A stretch of 64,000 bases of DNA from contig OU612074.1 in assembly GCA_914767715.1 (NCBI GenBank), positions 6,525,501-6,589,500 on the forward strand, read 5' to 3'. This DNA is from Membranipora membranacea (taxonomy: Eukaryota; Bryozoa; Gymnolaemata; Cheilostomatida; Membraniporidae). Made by a program: the position numbers and the translations under genes. The notes under the pieces are model-generated. The model saw only the letters and a list, made by a program, of their open reading frames with translations. It made no database searches and was not told where the DNA came from. Positions 11,801 to 23,430 of the stretch are shown piece by piece (positions within the stretch are counted from its first letter, which is position 1; the number at the start of each line of letters is the position of its first letter).

Positions 11801-14426
11801 TCCTATGTATCGCTTGGGCCTAAAACTGTTATCATGGTGTCATGTTGACATATGGGAACATAGTGATTATGCTGTCACCTGATTCAATTTTAATATATTG
11901 ATGTTGTGTATCAGGTAATCTGGCTGTCTATGAGAGTGTTACTGTCTCTAAAATTACTCCATTCAACAATGATGAGCTGGACTTCAGACTGGCTATAGAT
12001 CGAGTCACTGATTGGTTTGTCCAGGATAACCTACAACTGGCTTGCCTGTATACTCCCGAACCAGATAAAACTGGTCATGTGTGAGTATCCACGCTCTTAC
12101 CTAGCAGGAGATATGAGTCGCAAGAATATTCTGACTGCCTAAATTTTGTAGTAAATTCTGAGCAAGGGAATTAAATTTAAAAAAGGAAAAGGGAACATTG
12201 CATTCAGACCTAATTCCTTTCTTTTTGTTTCAGTTTCTCTCATTTAATTTTTGTAGCCCACTAAGGTCATTGATATGAAATTTAATCAAACTTTATGCAG
12301 TGATTTGGGAAAAACTGTTAGCCAGGAAAGAAATGGTAAATTGTTTGAAGATGATGATTGTAATATCACCAATTATTAACTCTACTGATATTGAACTTTA
12401 TTGCACAGTACTTGTGTATGTGTGAATACAGTTTTGCAAACTTTCAACTACCTCTTCTCAGTTATTTGCAGCTATGGACCAAACTCTCAAGGAGTGAAAG
12501 AAAAGGTAGAAGAATTAGATTCAGATATCGGATATCTACTTGAGAAGCTGGAAGCTGCCGGGATATCTGATGATATCAATATCATCATCACATCTGATCA
12601 CGGTGAGCTTTTTTCAACTCACAGACACTCAAATATTAAATATTTTGTGAGATGTAAAGCAGTATTTAACAATATTTCAAAGATAGAAAAATAACTTCTG
12701 AAAATGTTGCGCCATAGTTTACCTGTCCATTCTTCAGATCAAATAGTTTGAAGTTTATTTAGATGCGAACAAGGCCTCTGAGCTTATTATTTGCAGGATT
12801 CTCGATTATGTTTCACACTGCATTCAAAATAGTTTTTCACGCTGAATATGGAGTTTCAGTCTGAGTCATCTTAACTTTTTCAGGCATGACAGATATATCG
12901 GATGAGAGATCTATTGATATGAGTCAGTATCTTAACCTAGATGAGTTAGTGGAATGGTCTTCTTTTGGATCAATCGGACTTGTTGTACCGAAACCGGGAA
13001 AGTTTCAACAGGTAAAAGCTGATGGAATTTGCAATGTTCTATATATAACTTAATTATGGAAAGATTTGAGTGTGTTTTGCTGTGTTTGCCTTGGAAGATG
13101 CCTTGCATTAAGTTCCTTATTGTTGTTTTAGCTACTGTTTCGTACAGTTTTGAAAGCTGTCTGATATGTTCAAATGGCTAGCTATGGGAGTTATATTGTC
13201 CTGGTTTCTTAGAAGACAACTCCCATCAAAATACACAATTTGGAGAGGGAAAGTATGTGACTGAAATTGAGTGATTTGTTTTAACTCAATGTCTTTCCCC
13301 CCAGAGGTAGCAATGTTGCAACTCATACACTACAACATTCAATGTTTTGCGAGTGCCTTGTATGTTTCAGCGTGTCATATCCTATCTAATTTGAAGGTGT
13401 TTGACTCTTTGAACGGTGTGAGTGAGCACTTTACCGTCTACGCAAAAGAAGATGTACCTGACAACTTACACTATAAGAATAACAACAGAATACCAGATAT
13501 AGTTATTGTGGTTGAGCAAGGATGGATTCTGAAATCAGTGAGTGAACTCAAATTTAGTGACTGTTTGTCACATATCAGTAAAAGGCATTTCATTGCTCCT
13601 AGGCTATGCTGTTGGGATTAGAGTAACTCTACACTTTCCTGACTTTCGTCGTGAATTATATAATAATTAAGTGCAGAGTTAAAAAAAATGATATTTTGAG
13701 TATGAGGTAGATCAGTTGGTTAGAGTGCCTGACATATAAAACGCAAGTGTTAGAGGTCTTGGGTATTAATCTCACTGCAGTCTACTGATTCCCCCCTGAC
13801 CATGGTGCTAAATAAGAAAAGTGAGATGGAACTTCCCTGATTTGGCTTTCAACAAAGTGAATCATATTATCACAGTCAAAACAATTTGAGGAATTCCTCT
13901 GAGGTCATAATCAACTGATCTCCCAGGGTTTCAATAGGGAATCCCTAGGGATTCTCAAGGATTTTCCTGGGGATTCCCTAGGAATTCCAAGAGACAGAGA
14001 GGTTTGTGCTGCATTATTAGAATTTAGAAATTCAATTTCTTTCTCATTCACTGAAAACAGAGTGACTTTGAGCTAAGCATCGTCGGCCAACACGGATATG
14101 ACAACAAAAAAGATGATATGAAAACGACCATGATTGCATATGGTCCTTACTTCAGACAAGGATATAAGCAGCCTGTTATGAACAATGTGGACCTCTACCC
14201 ACTAATGTGCCAGCTTCTTGGGCTAAGAACTTGTCATCGCAACAGCGGATCGTTGAGAAATACAAGAAGGATGGTAAACTGGCGAGCAATATGGCGGGAT
14301 CGCGTCCAAGGTATTCAGGAGAGAAGTCGTAAGAGAGCTGAGAAAGTGTGGAGAAGAGTAGTAAGAAAGCCTGCAATATACTGGTACAGACAGGCAAGGC
14401 AAGCATTGGAGTCGGCAGGCAAATAG
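8863..14426 (+). CDS. Ecto-nucleotide pyrophosphatase/phosphodiesterase family protein, with a transposon in exon 4
   Basis: Exons: 8863-8864 (AT of the start codon, inferred), 9171-9225, 9574-9730, 10097-10981, 11915-12080, 12472-12602, 12884-13011, 13397-13537 and 14061-14426. Without the 720 bases added by a transposon, the frame is open for 436 residues, near the length of ENPP4, ENPP5 and ENPP6. Signal peptide is residues 1-18. The zinc-site residues of the family are present: Asp26 (SLDG), nucleophile Thr62 (TFPNH), Asp177 and His181 (EPDKTGH), Asp224-His225 (SDHG) and His326 (GQHGYDN). The reaction is hydrolysis of phosphodiester or pyrophosphate bonds outside the cell. Whether the substrate is a nucleotide or a choline phospholipid is unresolved. 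The last 50 or so residues are Arg-rich instead of a membrane anchor. As sequenced, translation would run into the transposon after residue 100 and stop, losing most metal ligands. The first exon is the least certain part. Confidence 0.85.
10185..10901. mobile_element. Harbinger-like MITE inserted in ENPP exon 4
   Basis: A 717-bp insert is bounded by inverted repeats starting AGCTGCGTTTACATGTG and matching over about 50 bases with few mismatches. It is flanked by TAA on both sides (10182-10184 and 10902-10904), the three-base duplication typical of PIF/Harbinger elements. Removing the element and one TAA restores the ENPP frame exactly. The interior has no transposase. It contains two nested palindromes, around 10390-10450 and at 10745-10775, the latter having 15-bp perfect arms. 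It is therefore a non-autonomous element. Confidence 0.88.
11636..11730 (-). repeat. tRNA-derived SINE-like fragment
   Basis: On the minus strand an A-box-like stretch (about 11694-11728) precedes a B box, CCGGATTCAAATC (11647-11659). It lies in an ENPP intron. It is one of four tRNA-like fragments in the window and cannot fold as a full tRNA. Confidence 0.5.
13700..13800 (+). repeat. tRNA-derived SINE fragment
   Basis: The A box TAGATCAGTTGGTTAGAG is near 13708 and a degenerate B box near 13761. They are followed by CACTGCAGTCTACTGA, shared in altered form (CACTGCAGCCCACTGA) with the copy at 27150. It lies in the last ENPP intron. Confidence 0.55.
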
Positions 14427-14437
14427 AATATAATAAA

Positions 14438-14475
14438 ATCTTAAGTGTGGAAATATTGAATTCCACACTTAAGAT
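14438..14475 (+). terminator. Hairpin beside the ENPP stop codon and poly(A) signal
   Basis: A perfect 15-bp stem (ATCTTAAGTGTGGAA and its complement) with an 8-base loop starts 12 bases after the TAG stop at 14424-14426. It abuts an AATAAA at 14432-14437. It would fold in the transcript if cleavage occurs downstream. A role in 3' end formation is inferred. Confidence 0.4.
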
Positions 14476-14479
14476 ATGT

Positions 14480-17400
14480 CAAAAGCCGAGGCGATACATG
14501 GTTGAACCTGCTAATGATATAGTTGGGAACATCACCATGCAACTGTCATTATTTATAAAATCTATAATTTGTTTCCTTATCCTAGTACTCCTCCAACCCA
14601 CACAAAGGTTTTTGATATTGTTAATGTGTCAAAGGAAGTGTTTTACCAGCAGGCAGCATAATTATTGGCACGCAGATAGCTCAAATCAACACAGCTCCTG
14701 GCATTAGTGTGAGGCATATGTTGTTGCAATTCAAAATAATAATTTTATAAATTTTATATATATGTATGAGGTCAGATTAATTGTAGCCATTTTGTATAAT
14801 TAAATCGGTTTAAATGACATGTATTATAGTTTGATGATCAACACAATGAAAATTAATAAAATAATGGCATCCAACTTTCTGCAAACATCTCATCGTGAGT
14901 CATTCAAATTCTGTCCCCAGTTCAGTCCCTTGTAATTCTGTGAAACAATGTCAAACACAATTAGTGATCATATCCGTATCCTATTTGGCAGAGTCTTCAT
15001 TGCATCGTTTGGAATAAATCCCTCCAGAGTACATTTGCTCAGACCAATGGAACTCAACCCACACCCTTAACCCTTACCTGCTATAAATTATGGCTAATTA
15101 TATATGTCAAAGATGCAGAGGGGATCTTTTGGAACTTTGGGAGTGCTAACACACAGCGGGTCTACCTTTAAATTCTAGTCATATTCTACAAGTCCCTGGC
15201 TAGCACCTCACAGATCACAAGTCCGCACAATTATCATATGGACAACTCCTGACAGATACATACGCCATGTGCAGACACTATCTTACTCTTACTAAATTTT
15301 CAAGGGTCAGTTTGAAGCTTTTGATGAAATTATTTGACTGGTTAATTTACCGACAGCTGAAAACTTTTCCTATTTGACTTGGTTGAGCTAAAATAGCTTA
15401 CTGCTTTGTAGGCAGGCTGTGAATCTTATTTGTTTTTCATGCTTAACTTTCCTTCCACTGATACCTCTAGTCTCAGGATCCGGACCTAGTACGAATCTTT
15501 CAAACCATAATATAAAATTAAAACGTTTGTTCCTAAGCAAAAAAAACATGGAAAGCTGACATCTGGCAAATAGATATTCAGATATGCTGAGGAGACTAGA
15601 TACTTGGGAATTGAAAGCCTTTTTGGAATCTTATCCTAAAGGAGAGAATAGAGAGAATAGGAGCTTACACATGGATAAGTGTGTTCAACTCATGCTTTCC
15701 ATTCACCGTTGTTCTCTGAAAACTTTTTATTTGGGGACAATCGTGACATCTGGTGATAAAGCCAGAGTTACGTGCGATACCTAAAAGGTCACCACCTTTC
15801 AGACCAATCAGGGTTGTTATTATCGATTCACGGCTTTCTGGGAGAGGAGGCACCAGAGAGCCAGAAACCCTAATGAAAGGGCAATGGTTATGTTGCACAG
15901 ACTGACGGTCGAGTATTTATGCAGAGAAACATGATCATGTACTCGTATTACAACAATTTGATGAAATCTGAAAATTATGAGTGGTTCATTGGATTATGTC
16001 GACTAAGGTGCAGTGTGTTGATAGATTAGCTTTTAATCCTGTGCAGACTATGTACAAACACACATTGTGATTGAATTTTTTCTTGAACACTCTGCATAGC
16101 ATTGGACTAAAACAACCTGAAGAGACAAAGAGTCTTGTCACTAAGATTAAGAAACTGTAGTAGTCTTTCTTAGGCTCCCTTGATTGATATTGCATGGTCA
16201 AGCAACTGTTTTTATTGCTAATCACCTCTCATATCCTTATTCCCATCCTCTTTAATTGGATTAAATTTGATTAATGACTTACCTTTCTACCTGATATAAC
16301 CGATCACAAAGATTTGACGGTCACCATAGGACATAAATCATCTTACAGCTGCTTTAAACACACTTATATGAATCATTGTGTTAGCTCGCTTCTGGCACTG
16401 TGTGGCATGATACCAATAAATCTGGAGAGGAATGTGCTTGTGAGTGCTATGTCTGAATGGTACCAGTTCAGTTATAAGGTGGTAATTGCTTGTTTTTGGT
16501 TATGGAGTATGTTTTCGAGTGAAGTGATGGATGAAGTCAGATCATTTTTACATACAGTTTTAATGAGTAGATTGAAGAAAACTGTTGGGAATGACAAATA
16601 AATTCTTCTACCAGGCATTAAAAAAAATGGTATTTACTGCTCTTCTTGGGGTTTATATTTCCTTTTGAAAGCAACCAAGTCACCTGACAAATGTTCAAAC
16701 ATCAGCAAGTTCTGCCTTCGCATTTATGGTGACCAAATGAAGCGCAAAAGAATTCCCCAAAAATATGTTGTCACACAAGTTTATGAATCCATGAAGCCCC
16801 AAAACAACAGAAGACTGGTTTACCAGGAAACTGTGCAGCAAACAGCCTGACATTGGTTTAAATATGATAACAAGTCGTCAATTTTGCTCTGTTGTACTTA
16901 TTGGTGAGAACTGTAGATCTATATTGGAAATTTTGGTACGATCTCTAATGTAGCAGAGAATATATAGCGCTGTAGGTTTTCTTAACTTATCACACTTTGC
17001 TTCATCCATCAAGTCATTTGCTAAATCGCTTGGTGCATCCATACTCATTGAATACAAATCACAACAAACCACCAAAAAATAGCCCCCATCACCATTCTAG
17101 CAAGTTACATGTAATGGCTTGGGAGATACGATGGAAGATTTAGATCAGATCATATTTATAGCCGTATTGATATCGATAATGAACCCTGGTGTAATGTTTT
17201 AAGAAGCAAAATTAATCCTGTTTTGATTTTGGCTGTATTTATTTTACCAATAAGCCCACCGTATAAGGATATGAAGAAATAATAACACTGAATAATATCC
17301 TAGGAATTAAAACCATTGATCCGTAATAAGGCAATAAATCTGTTTGTGAGATCTTTTGAAATTGAAACCTATTACACTTTTTAGGTTTGAGGAAACATCA

Positions 17401-18280
17401 AAATTGCCTATTTAGGAATTTTTATTACATGTGTGCCTGTTGACAGCTATCGATAAAAAGTCTAGGTTCTTGGTTCTGAGCCGTGATTGGATCAAGTTAC
17501 GACAATTACAATTTATGTTTTAGGTTTCCTGGTTGCTACTTGTATCGGTGTCAAGAAGAGTCAAATGGAGATGGTATCTGAGAGTAAGCATGTGTCACAG
17601 GGTGACCAAATTATATTAATTTTTCCAGATAGTTGTGAGGGATTAAACCTTATAACTTTGATAGTTTATGGCTGTATCATAAAACCTTCAAAGCCATTAA
17701 AAAATTGAGAGTCGATGGTCTTTGTACCAAGTGGCTTGATGTAGATAAAGCAGCAAATGCTTAGTAACAGAGAAAAGATAAAATCCATTTCCATATAATG
17801 TTCTAATGAGTTGAATAGCACAGTTCGAAATCCCGAAAACAAGTTACAGTAAGACCATGGAACTGCTGTCCCAGTTTCAAACTCATCATTGATCAGCCAT
17901 TCCTTAGAAAGTGGATGATGTTTCTTTCCACTCCGCAAGGATGTCAGGCAACCTGTCATTTACACCACAGATTGGTTGATGTCTCCTATTCAAATCCACC
18001 TCAATTATCAGGCTGGATATTAATAAAATCTCTAAAAATTGTGATGTTGTCATCACTAAATATATATATTTGGACTGGAGTAATGAATGTTTGTCATGAA
18101 GGTACCCACAACAAGATTTAATACACATTTAGATTCCTTAAGTGCCATTACTAATTCAAAACCATGATTAATCAATTGTACATGCACCAGTCATCACCTA
18201 TCACGGCAAGATCGAAAACCTCTCTGCGTTTTTATGGTTGAACAATTATCCAACCTATAAATCAATCGATTGTTAGGAAC
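14480..18280. other. Gene-free spacer between ENPP and the first Asn-Gly gene
   Basis: Open frames up to about 97 codons are scattered in several phases. None has recognised homology, a signal peptide or compatible splice sites. No transposon ends were noticed. Confidence 0.5.
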
Positions 18281-18289
18281 CCATGCCAT

Positions 18290-18296
18290 TATAAAT
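18290..18296 (+). promoter_or_regulatory. TATA box of Asn-Gly gene A
   Basis: TATAAAT lies 100 bases before the ATG at 18390, giving an expected start near 18320 and a leader of about 70 bases. Confidence 0.55.
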
Positions 18297-18389
18297 CCAA
18301 GGTGTACCAAACGGACTTCACCATTTATCAACAAGGTAGTGTATCAACAAGAACTGTTGGTCCATTTGTTTTTTTAAGTTGCTCACAAA

Positions 18390-21300
18390 ATGATCTCTAA
18401 AGCTTACTTAATCTGCCTGCTGGTCAGTGCAGCTCTGTTTGTGGAGTTAGCCGAATCCAGACGTATACGAGGGGAGAGAGCACAAGGACGAGGACAAGGA
18501 CGAGGACAAGGACAAGGTAGATGGCAGCGACCTACCACAACAGAACATCCACAAGTTGGTCAACCATTAAGCTACAATAGGGAGGGAAATCCACAATACT
18601 ATATTCCAGTAAGTATGACATAACGTTGAATATTGAATTGAGTATTGAATTGATCTTACTATTTCGGAAGGTAGAGGGAGGTTCTGAATCCAATAGATGG
18701 CCAATACAAACTTATATTTTGTGTACAATATTACGGCTGGCAATTTGTTAAAGAGTCCCCTTTATTTTGCCTATTTGACATTTTGAAGAAATAAATTTAG
18801 TTTATTTGATCACACAAAGTCGTGAATGATGTTTTTAAAACCAGTTATCACTATCACTTTTCTCATTGATGTTTTAATTAGACAAATTTTCTCCCAACTT
18901 CTTTACACAGAATGTATAGCTTCATCAATGAGGGGCCAATTAGAGACCCCTAGCAGCACTGGCTTATATAGCTAAGCGCGATTAGTTAGTGATATAACCA
19001 ATTTTTTAAATTGAAAGTCCTCGCAGAGTAACATCCATCCTTCCCAATGGCATGTCCTCGCATTACATTATATTTCATATAATAGTATTATTATATTTAT
19101 TATTCTATATATTATATGATGTCATTATTATCATTATACATTTTGTATACATTATATATCATACATTATTACATTATATAGGAAGGAAATGGAAATAACA
19201 ATGGTAACTGTGACGGACACGAGTGTGTAGATAATGTGAATGGTAATGGGAACGGTAACGATAATCTCAACTTTGTAACCGGCGGCAACGGTAATCACAA
19301 TGGCAACTGTGAAGGAGGTGAGTCCAGTTTTATACATATACTTTTATTGTCAGCCTACAATCATCTTTAGGAATGCAGTGACAGAACAAGAAAAACTTAA
19401 GCGGAGAGAAAAAGAAAAAAATACACAAGTAATAAAAATAAATAGGATTTAAAGTGCTTTGATAGTTGTTTAAAATGAGTAAGTTTGGTTGCTGAGCGTA
19501 TCTGAATTGGTAAAGAGTTGAAAGTTGTAGTGCTTTTTTGTCTTAATTGATCGCTGTCATAATGTAATAGATGTTTGTCTCTAAAAAAGGTTTTATATCA
19601 GTTCTGATCTCATTCATTAGTGAAATAAGCATTATGCGATAGTGGGAAATAAACTCTTTGTAATAGATGCCTGAATAAAAAACATGATGAGCACATCTAT
19701 GTGTTAGTGTGTCCACATTTGCTCCCAAGATTGATTTACGTTGCTGAAAATATTTATGCTCGCTTGGTTCTTCCCCTGTGCCATTGTGTTTTACAAAATT
19801 GATTAGTTTCATGTCGGCTTCGGAAGAAGTATGCTTACGATTTCTCCCAATGATTATTTTAGGAGTCTGTCGAGATTCTATGAATGGCAATGGTAATGGA
19901 AACTCAAACAACAAAACTGACAGCACTAAAGATTCCGCTAACGGTAACTTTAACGGAGCCTGCTCAGGCAGATGTATCAATACAATGCTGGGCAATAACA
20001 ACGGAAACAACAATACTGATGGAATCAATGGTAAGTTTATGTCTATGGTCTATGTCTATGGTGATGACCTCAGCTGGCCTTTGAAACGTGATATTTTTTT
20101 ATATTCAATTTGTTAGTGGTGATGTCAAAATGAAGTTTTAGCATTACTGTCCAAGATGCCTTGTGCAGGATGATTGTGTGGTAGGCTCTGCTGTCCTTCT
20201 TTCAAACTCCTCACTTAAACCTTCAGCTCTTTTTGAACCTCTGGGGAAAAAGGGGTTTTGGAAGCAAAGCATTAATGAGAGATCCAAAAAAATCCCTGAA
20301 AATAAATTGTGTGCAGCTTCTCTGGCGAGGATATCATGTTGATCTTTGTGAATCATTGACTGCTTGAATATAACGTATTGCCGTTAGAATATGATCATAA
20401 ATTAATGGCTCGTAACACTTTACCTGTCATTTATCTGAACTGTTTACATACTGAACAGGTCACAACAACATTAATAGTGATTTAAGGAAACCATTAATAC
20501 CCACACTGTTCAGATTGATTTCTTTAGTACCATGCGCCTCAAATTTATATTTAACTGCCGGACTTCTTTAAAGTTTATGATCAGTGATACGATGTAGTGA
20601 GACATCAATCAAAATTGTCAAGGTAAATTTTGCAATAGTAAAGCAACGGTGTGATTTATGACAAAGGGTACCAGGTTGCACCCCCCTTTTCAATAAAAAT
20701 CAAATCAAATGGAACTTTGGTTAAACAAGCGCAACAGAACCGAAGCTAGGTTTTTCCTTGTGAATGTGTTGGCTCTGTTTTGTGGATTGGGATAAGGAGA
20801 GCAAATGCCAGGCTATATGGTACCTTCAGGAAAGTACCTTTGATATGACATTGCTTTACATTTGATAAATGGAAGTACTTTTTGGACTGGCATTGATCTG
20901 TTAAATTATTAAGGACTTCAATCGCATGTCCTGATGGTGCAAATGGACGAGCACCTCCATAGAGTGGTTTGAAACCACAACTGGTCATCAAATTTTCATC
21001 TTACTCAATATCTCATATATTTATATTATAAGTTAGGCAATGCCATTGACCTGGCATTGGCTCTTCTTCTTCCCACCCACCAATCATGAAGCACTTATTT
21101 AGATGGGAAGGGAAATGCAAATCCACCAGCTAATAATAATTTGCAAACAAATGTTTTTTATTCTACGTGAATATTGCCATTTATGAGTGTTTTGTCTATG
21201 TGATATGGGGTAGGGAGATTGTGCAGTCAATCTATTAGTGTTGGTTATTGGCAAATAATTGGCGCTGCAGGTGTAAATTTATTACAAAAGCCTCCTTGAT

Positions 21301-22768
21301 CCAGAGTTCCAGCTCCTCTGCATCACCTGGTGTATGTACTTCCTACTCCTTTAGGCTTGTTAGACTCTGTTGACACTGGAGTGTTCCGAGGTTACACTCA
21401 TTCTGAGTTCCTCAAATTTCACCATTTACCTCGCATCAATATAATATAACCTGATTTGTATTCTGATATGCATATATATTTATCTTATATTACCCGATAT
21501 GTATATTTATTCTGTGACAGGTAACGGGAACGGTAACTGCGTAGGTAACTGTGCCGACGCAACGGCAGGTAATAACGTCGGGAATAATAACAACGACGGT
21601 GAAGCTCATGGCAACAACAACGGGAACTGTGTTGGTAAGTTGAATTATCACTCCGCTTGATACTAGTTTTTTAGTTTTTTTTAACTTTATTGGCATAATT
21701 TTCATTTGAAGAGAATGTTTTACAAAATCAGCCTTTCAAGAAAACAAAAGAAAAAATGAAAAAAAAAGACTTTCAATCAAGATAACAAAAACGATAATCA
21801 GAAAAATTGAGTTTGAATGTACTAATAGTTTGAGTACTAATGTTAACTAGTTGAGTACTGATGAGTACTAATGCTTGAGTACCAATAGTTTGTCATGAAA
21901 ATTGCCCTTTCTCATCCGCCATTATAGTCAGACTTCTTGGGCTACAAATACAGTTATCACCTCCATTTTAAATCGTGGTGGGTGTTCAGAGTTGTTGCCA
22001 AGTTTAGGGAGTTTGGTGCCTAGCGCAAGTCATCCCTCTGCCAATACCATTGTCACAAATGCCCACACTCCCGCCTCCGTAGAGATAAAATACTGTATGA
22101 GATATAAATTTATATATCATATCTTAGGTCCTAAATTGGAACCGATGCAACATTCCGTTTGAAATATGAAAGCATCGCAAATATGGACACGTTAAACTGA
22201 ACATCAATAATCAAAACCAGGAAGATCAGCAATTGAACCGCCTGGATGCTACCTGTAGGGCCTAATGAAATTTTTTTCAATTCTTTTTCTTTCCTTCATT
22301 TCTTTCACTGACATTTGCTGCCATTTCATTACCAGGATGAGACTGGCTGCCCAATAAAAAGTGTTTAATATTGATAAATATGCAAAGTTCTGCCATTCAA
22401 ATTACCAACTGACCATACCTCACAATGCTCGAACTAATAATTATTACAAGTTATGGGGGCACAACTCCCGGTTGCCAATGGTTTAAAACCTTCCTCTTTG
22501 AATTTCAGGTAACTGCCAAGGTTTTGAAGGAGGAAATGATACTAATGAGAATAATCAAGACAACTGTGTAGGTAACTGCTCACCACACAACAAAGGATAT
22601 CACTACCGAAATGACGCCAACGAGAACGCAAGGCAGGGAAATCTGCATCCAAGTATTCTGAAACTCATTGAACAGAAGGCGCAAGATGATGCAGCAGCGG
22701 CAGCAGCAGCAGAAGCTGCAGCACAAGATGGTTCAGAATATGTGGCTCAAGATGGAGCAGCAAAATAA
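18390..22768 (+). CDS. Asn-Gly-Cys cassette secreted protein A (unrecognised family)
   Basis: Five exons: 18390-18608, 19182-19317, 19863-20030, 21521-21634 and 22509-22768, giving 897 bases and 298 residues with all junctions in frame. Exon 1 has a clear signal peptide (MISKAYLICLLVSAALFVELAES), then a Gly-Gln-Arg tract (RGQGRGQGQGR). Exons 2-4 each encode a cassette of Asn-Gly-Asn repeats with NGNC or GNC cysteines, for example GGNGNHNGNCEGG at the end of exon 2. Exon 5 begins GNCQGFEGGNDTNENNQDNC and ends in an Ala-rich, acidic tail. Introns after exons 2, 3 and 4 are all phase 1. An AATAAA is at 23037. Two paralogs follow in the same orientation. I know no family with this layout. The Gly-X-Asn tract of molluscan nacrein is only a compositional parallel. 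An extracellular structural, mucus or coat role is inferred. Confidence 0.8.
21826..21895 (+). repeat. Short degenerate minisatellite
   Basis: GAGTACTAAT-like units recur about five times in intron 4 of gene A, with small changes. Confidence 0.5.
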
Positions 22769-23036
22769 ACTGCTGCCAACTGTTATTGACCCAAATTTTG
22801 TTGTTGATTTTGCAAGTGTTTTGATTTTACATTATAAGAGTATGTTTTTCTGCTGGAACAGAAATACTGTTATTTCACAGCGGGTTCCGATATTCTGATT
22901 ACAGTTCAAGTAGTTGTATGTTTGGAAATCTTCCATGACAGGCACTAGTAACCGACTCCATTTTTTATATAAGATAATTATTTCATGCAAACAGTTTTTG
23001 CTTAACATTCTTCTATGACTAATTGCAAAGGTCTGC

Positions 23037-23042
23037 AATAAA
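23037..23042 (+). promoter_or_regulatory. Poly(A) signal candidate for Asn-Gly gene A
   Basis: AATAAA lies about 270 bases after the stop codon of gene A and about 390 bases before the start of gene B. Confidence 0.45.
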
Positions 23043-23430
23043 TTGTCGTCTCTTCAATTCAACCATGGATGAAGGTGGTACTTTTAGCTCTTATTGAATT
23101 AGTCTGGCCATTTTCCCCATGGTATGTAACATTTTTCAGCCGCTGAGCATAACGCGCCAAAAGATTAAGATTAAGCTTACCATTGTATTCTGTGTTTGAG
23201 TGTGAAAATACATAGAGAAAGGCCAATTTGGTACAACTGCAGAAAGGTCACATACGGCCAAATTTCATCACAAATGTAGCATATTGCACAAATAGGTGCC
23301 ACCTATTGTTTTGGGCCTCTAGAGTTGCCAGTTACTAAGCTAACTGACAGCTGTTTGACGAATGCTTGCATTCAAGAAAGTCAGAATTGCAAAACAGAAT
23401 TGCAGAGGTATTACATGCTCGCATCAAAAT

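Noticed and set aside
14176-14707. Several frames overlapping the last ENPP exon, including a 119-codon plus-strand frame
   Set aside because: They are out of frame with the conserved ENPP sequence, or antisense to it.
16314-16601. A 95-codon frame in the gene-free spacer
   Set aside because: No recognised homology and no supporting signals. Frames of this length are expected by chance in several kb.
19543-20028. A 161-codon minus-strand frame
   Set aside because: It is partly antisense to exon 3 of Asn-Gly gene A. The repetitive codons keep the opposite strand open (Leu-Pro-Leu-Pro patterns). A similar shadow occurs at 37163-37555.
22668-22898. A Gln/Lys-rich 76-codon frame starting MNRRRKMMQQ
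   Set aside because: It is an alternative frame of the GCA-rich Ala tail in exon 5 of gene A.
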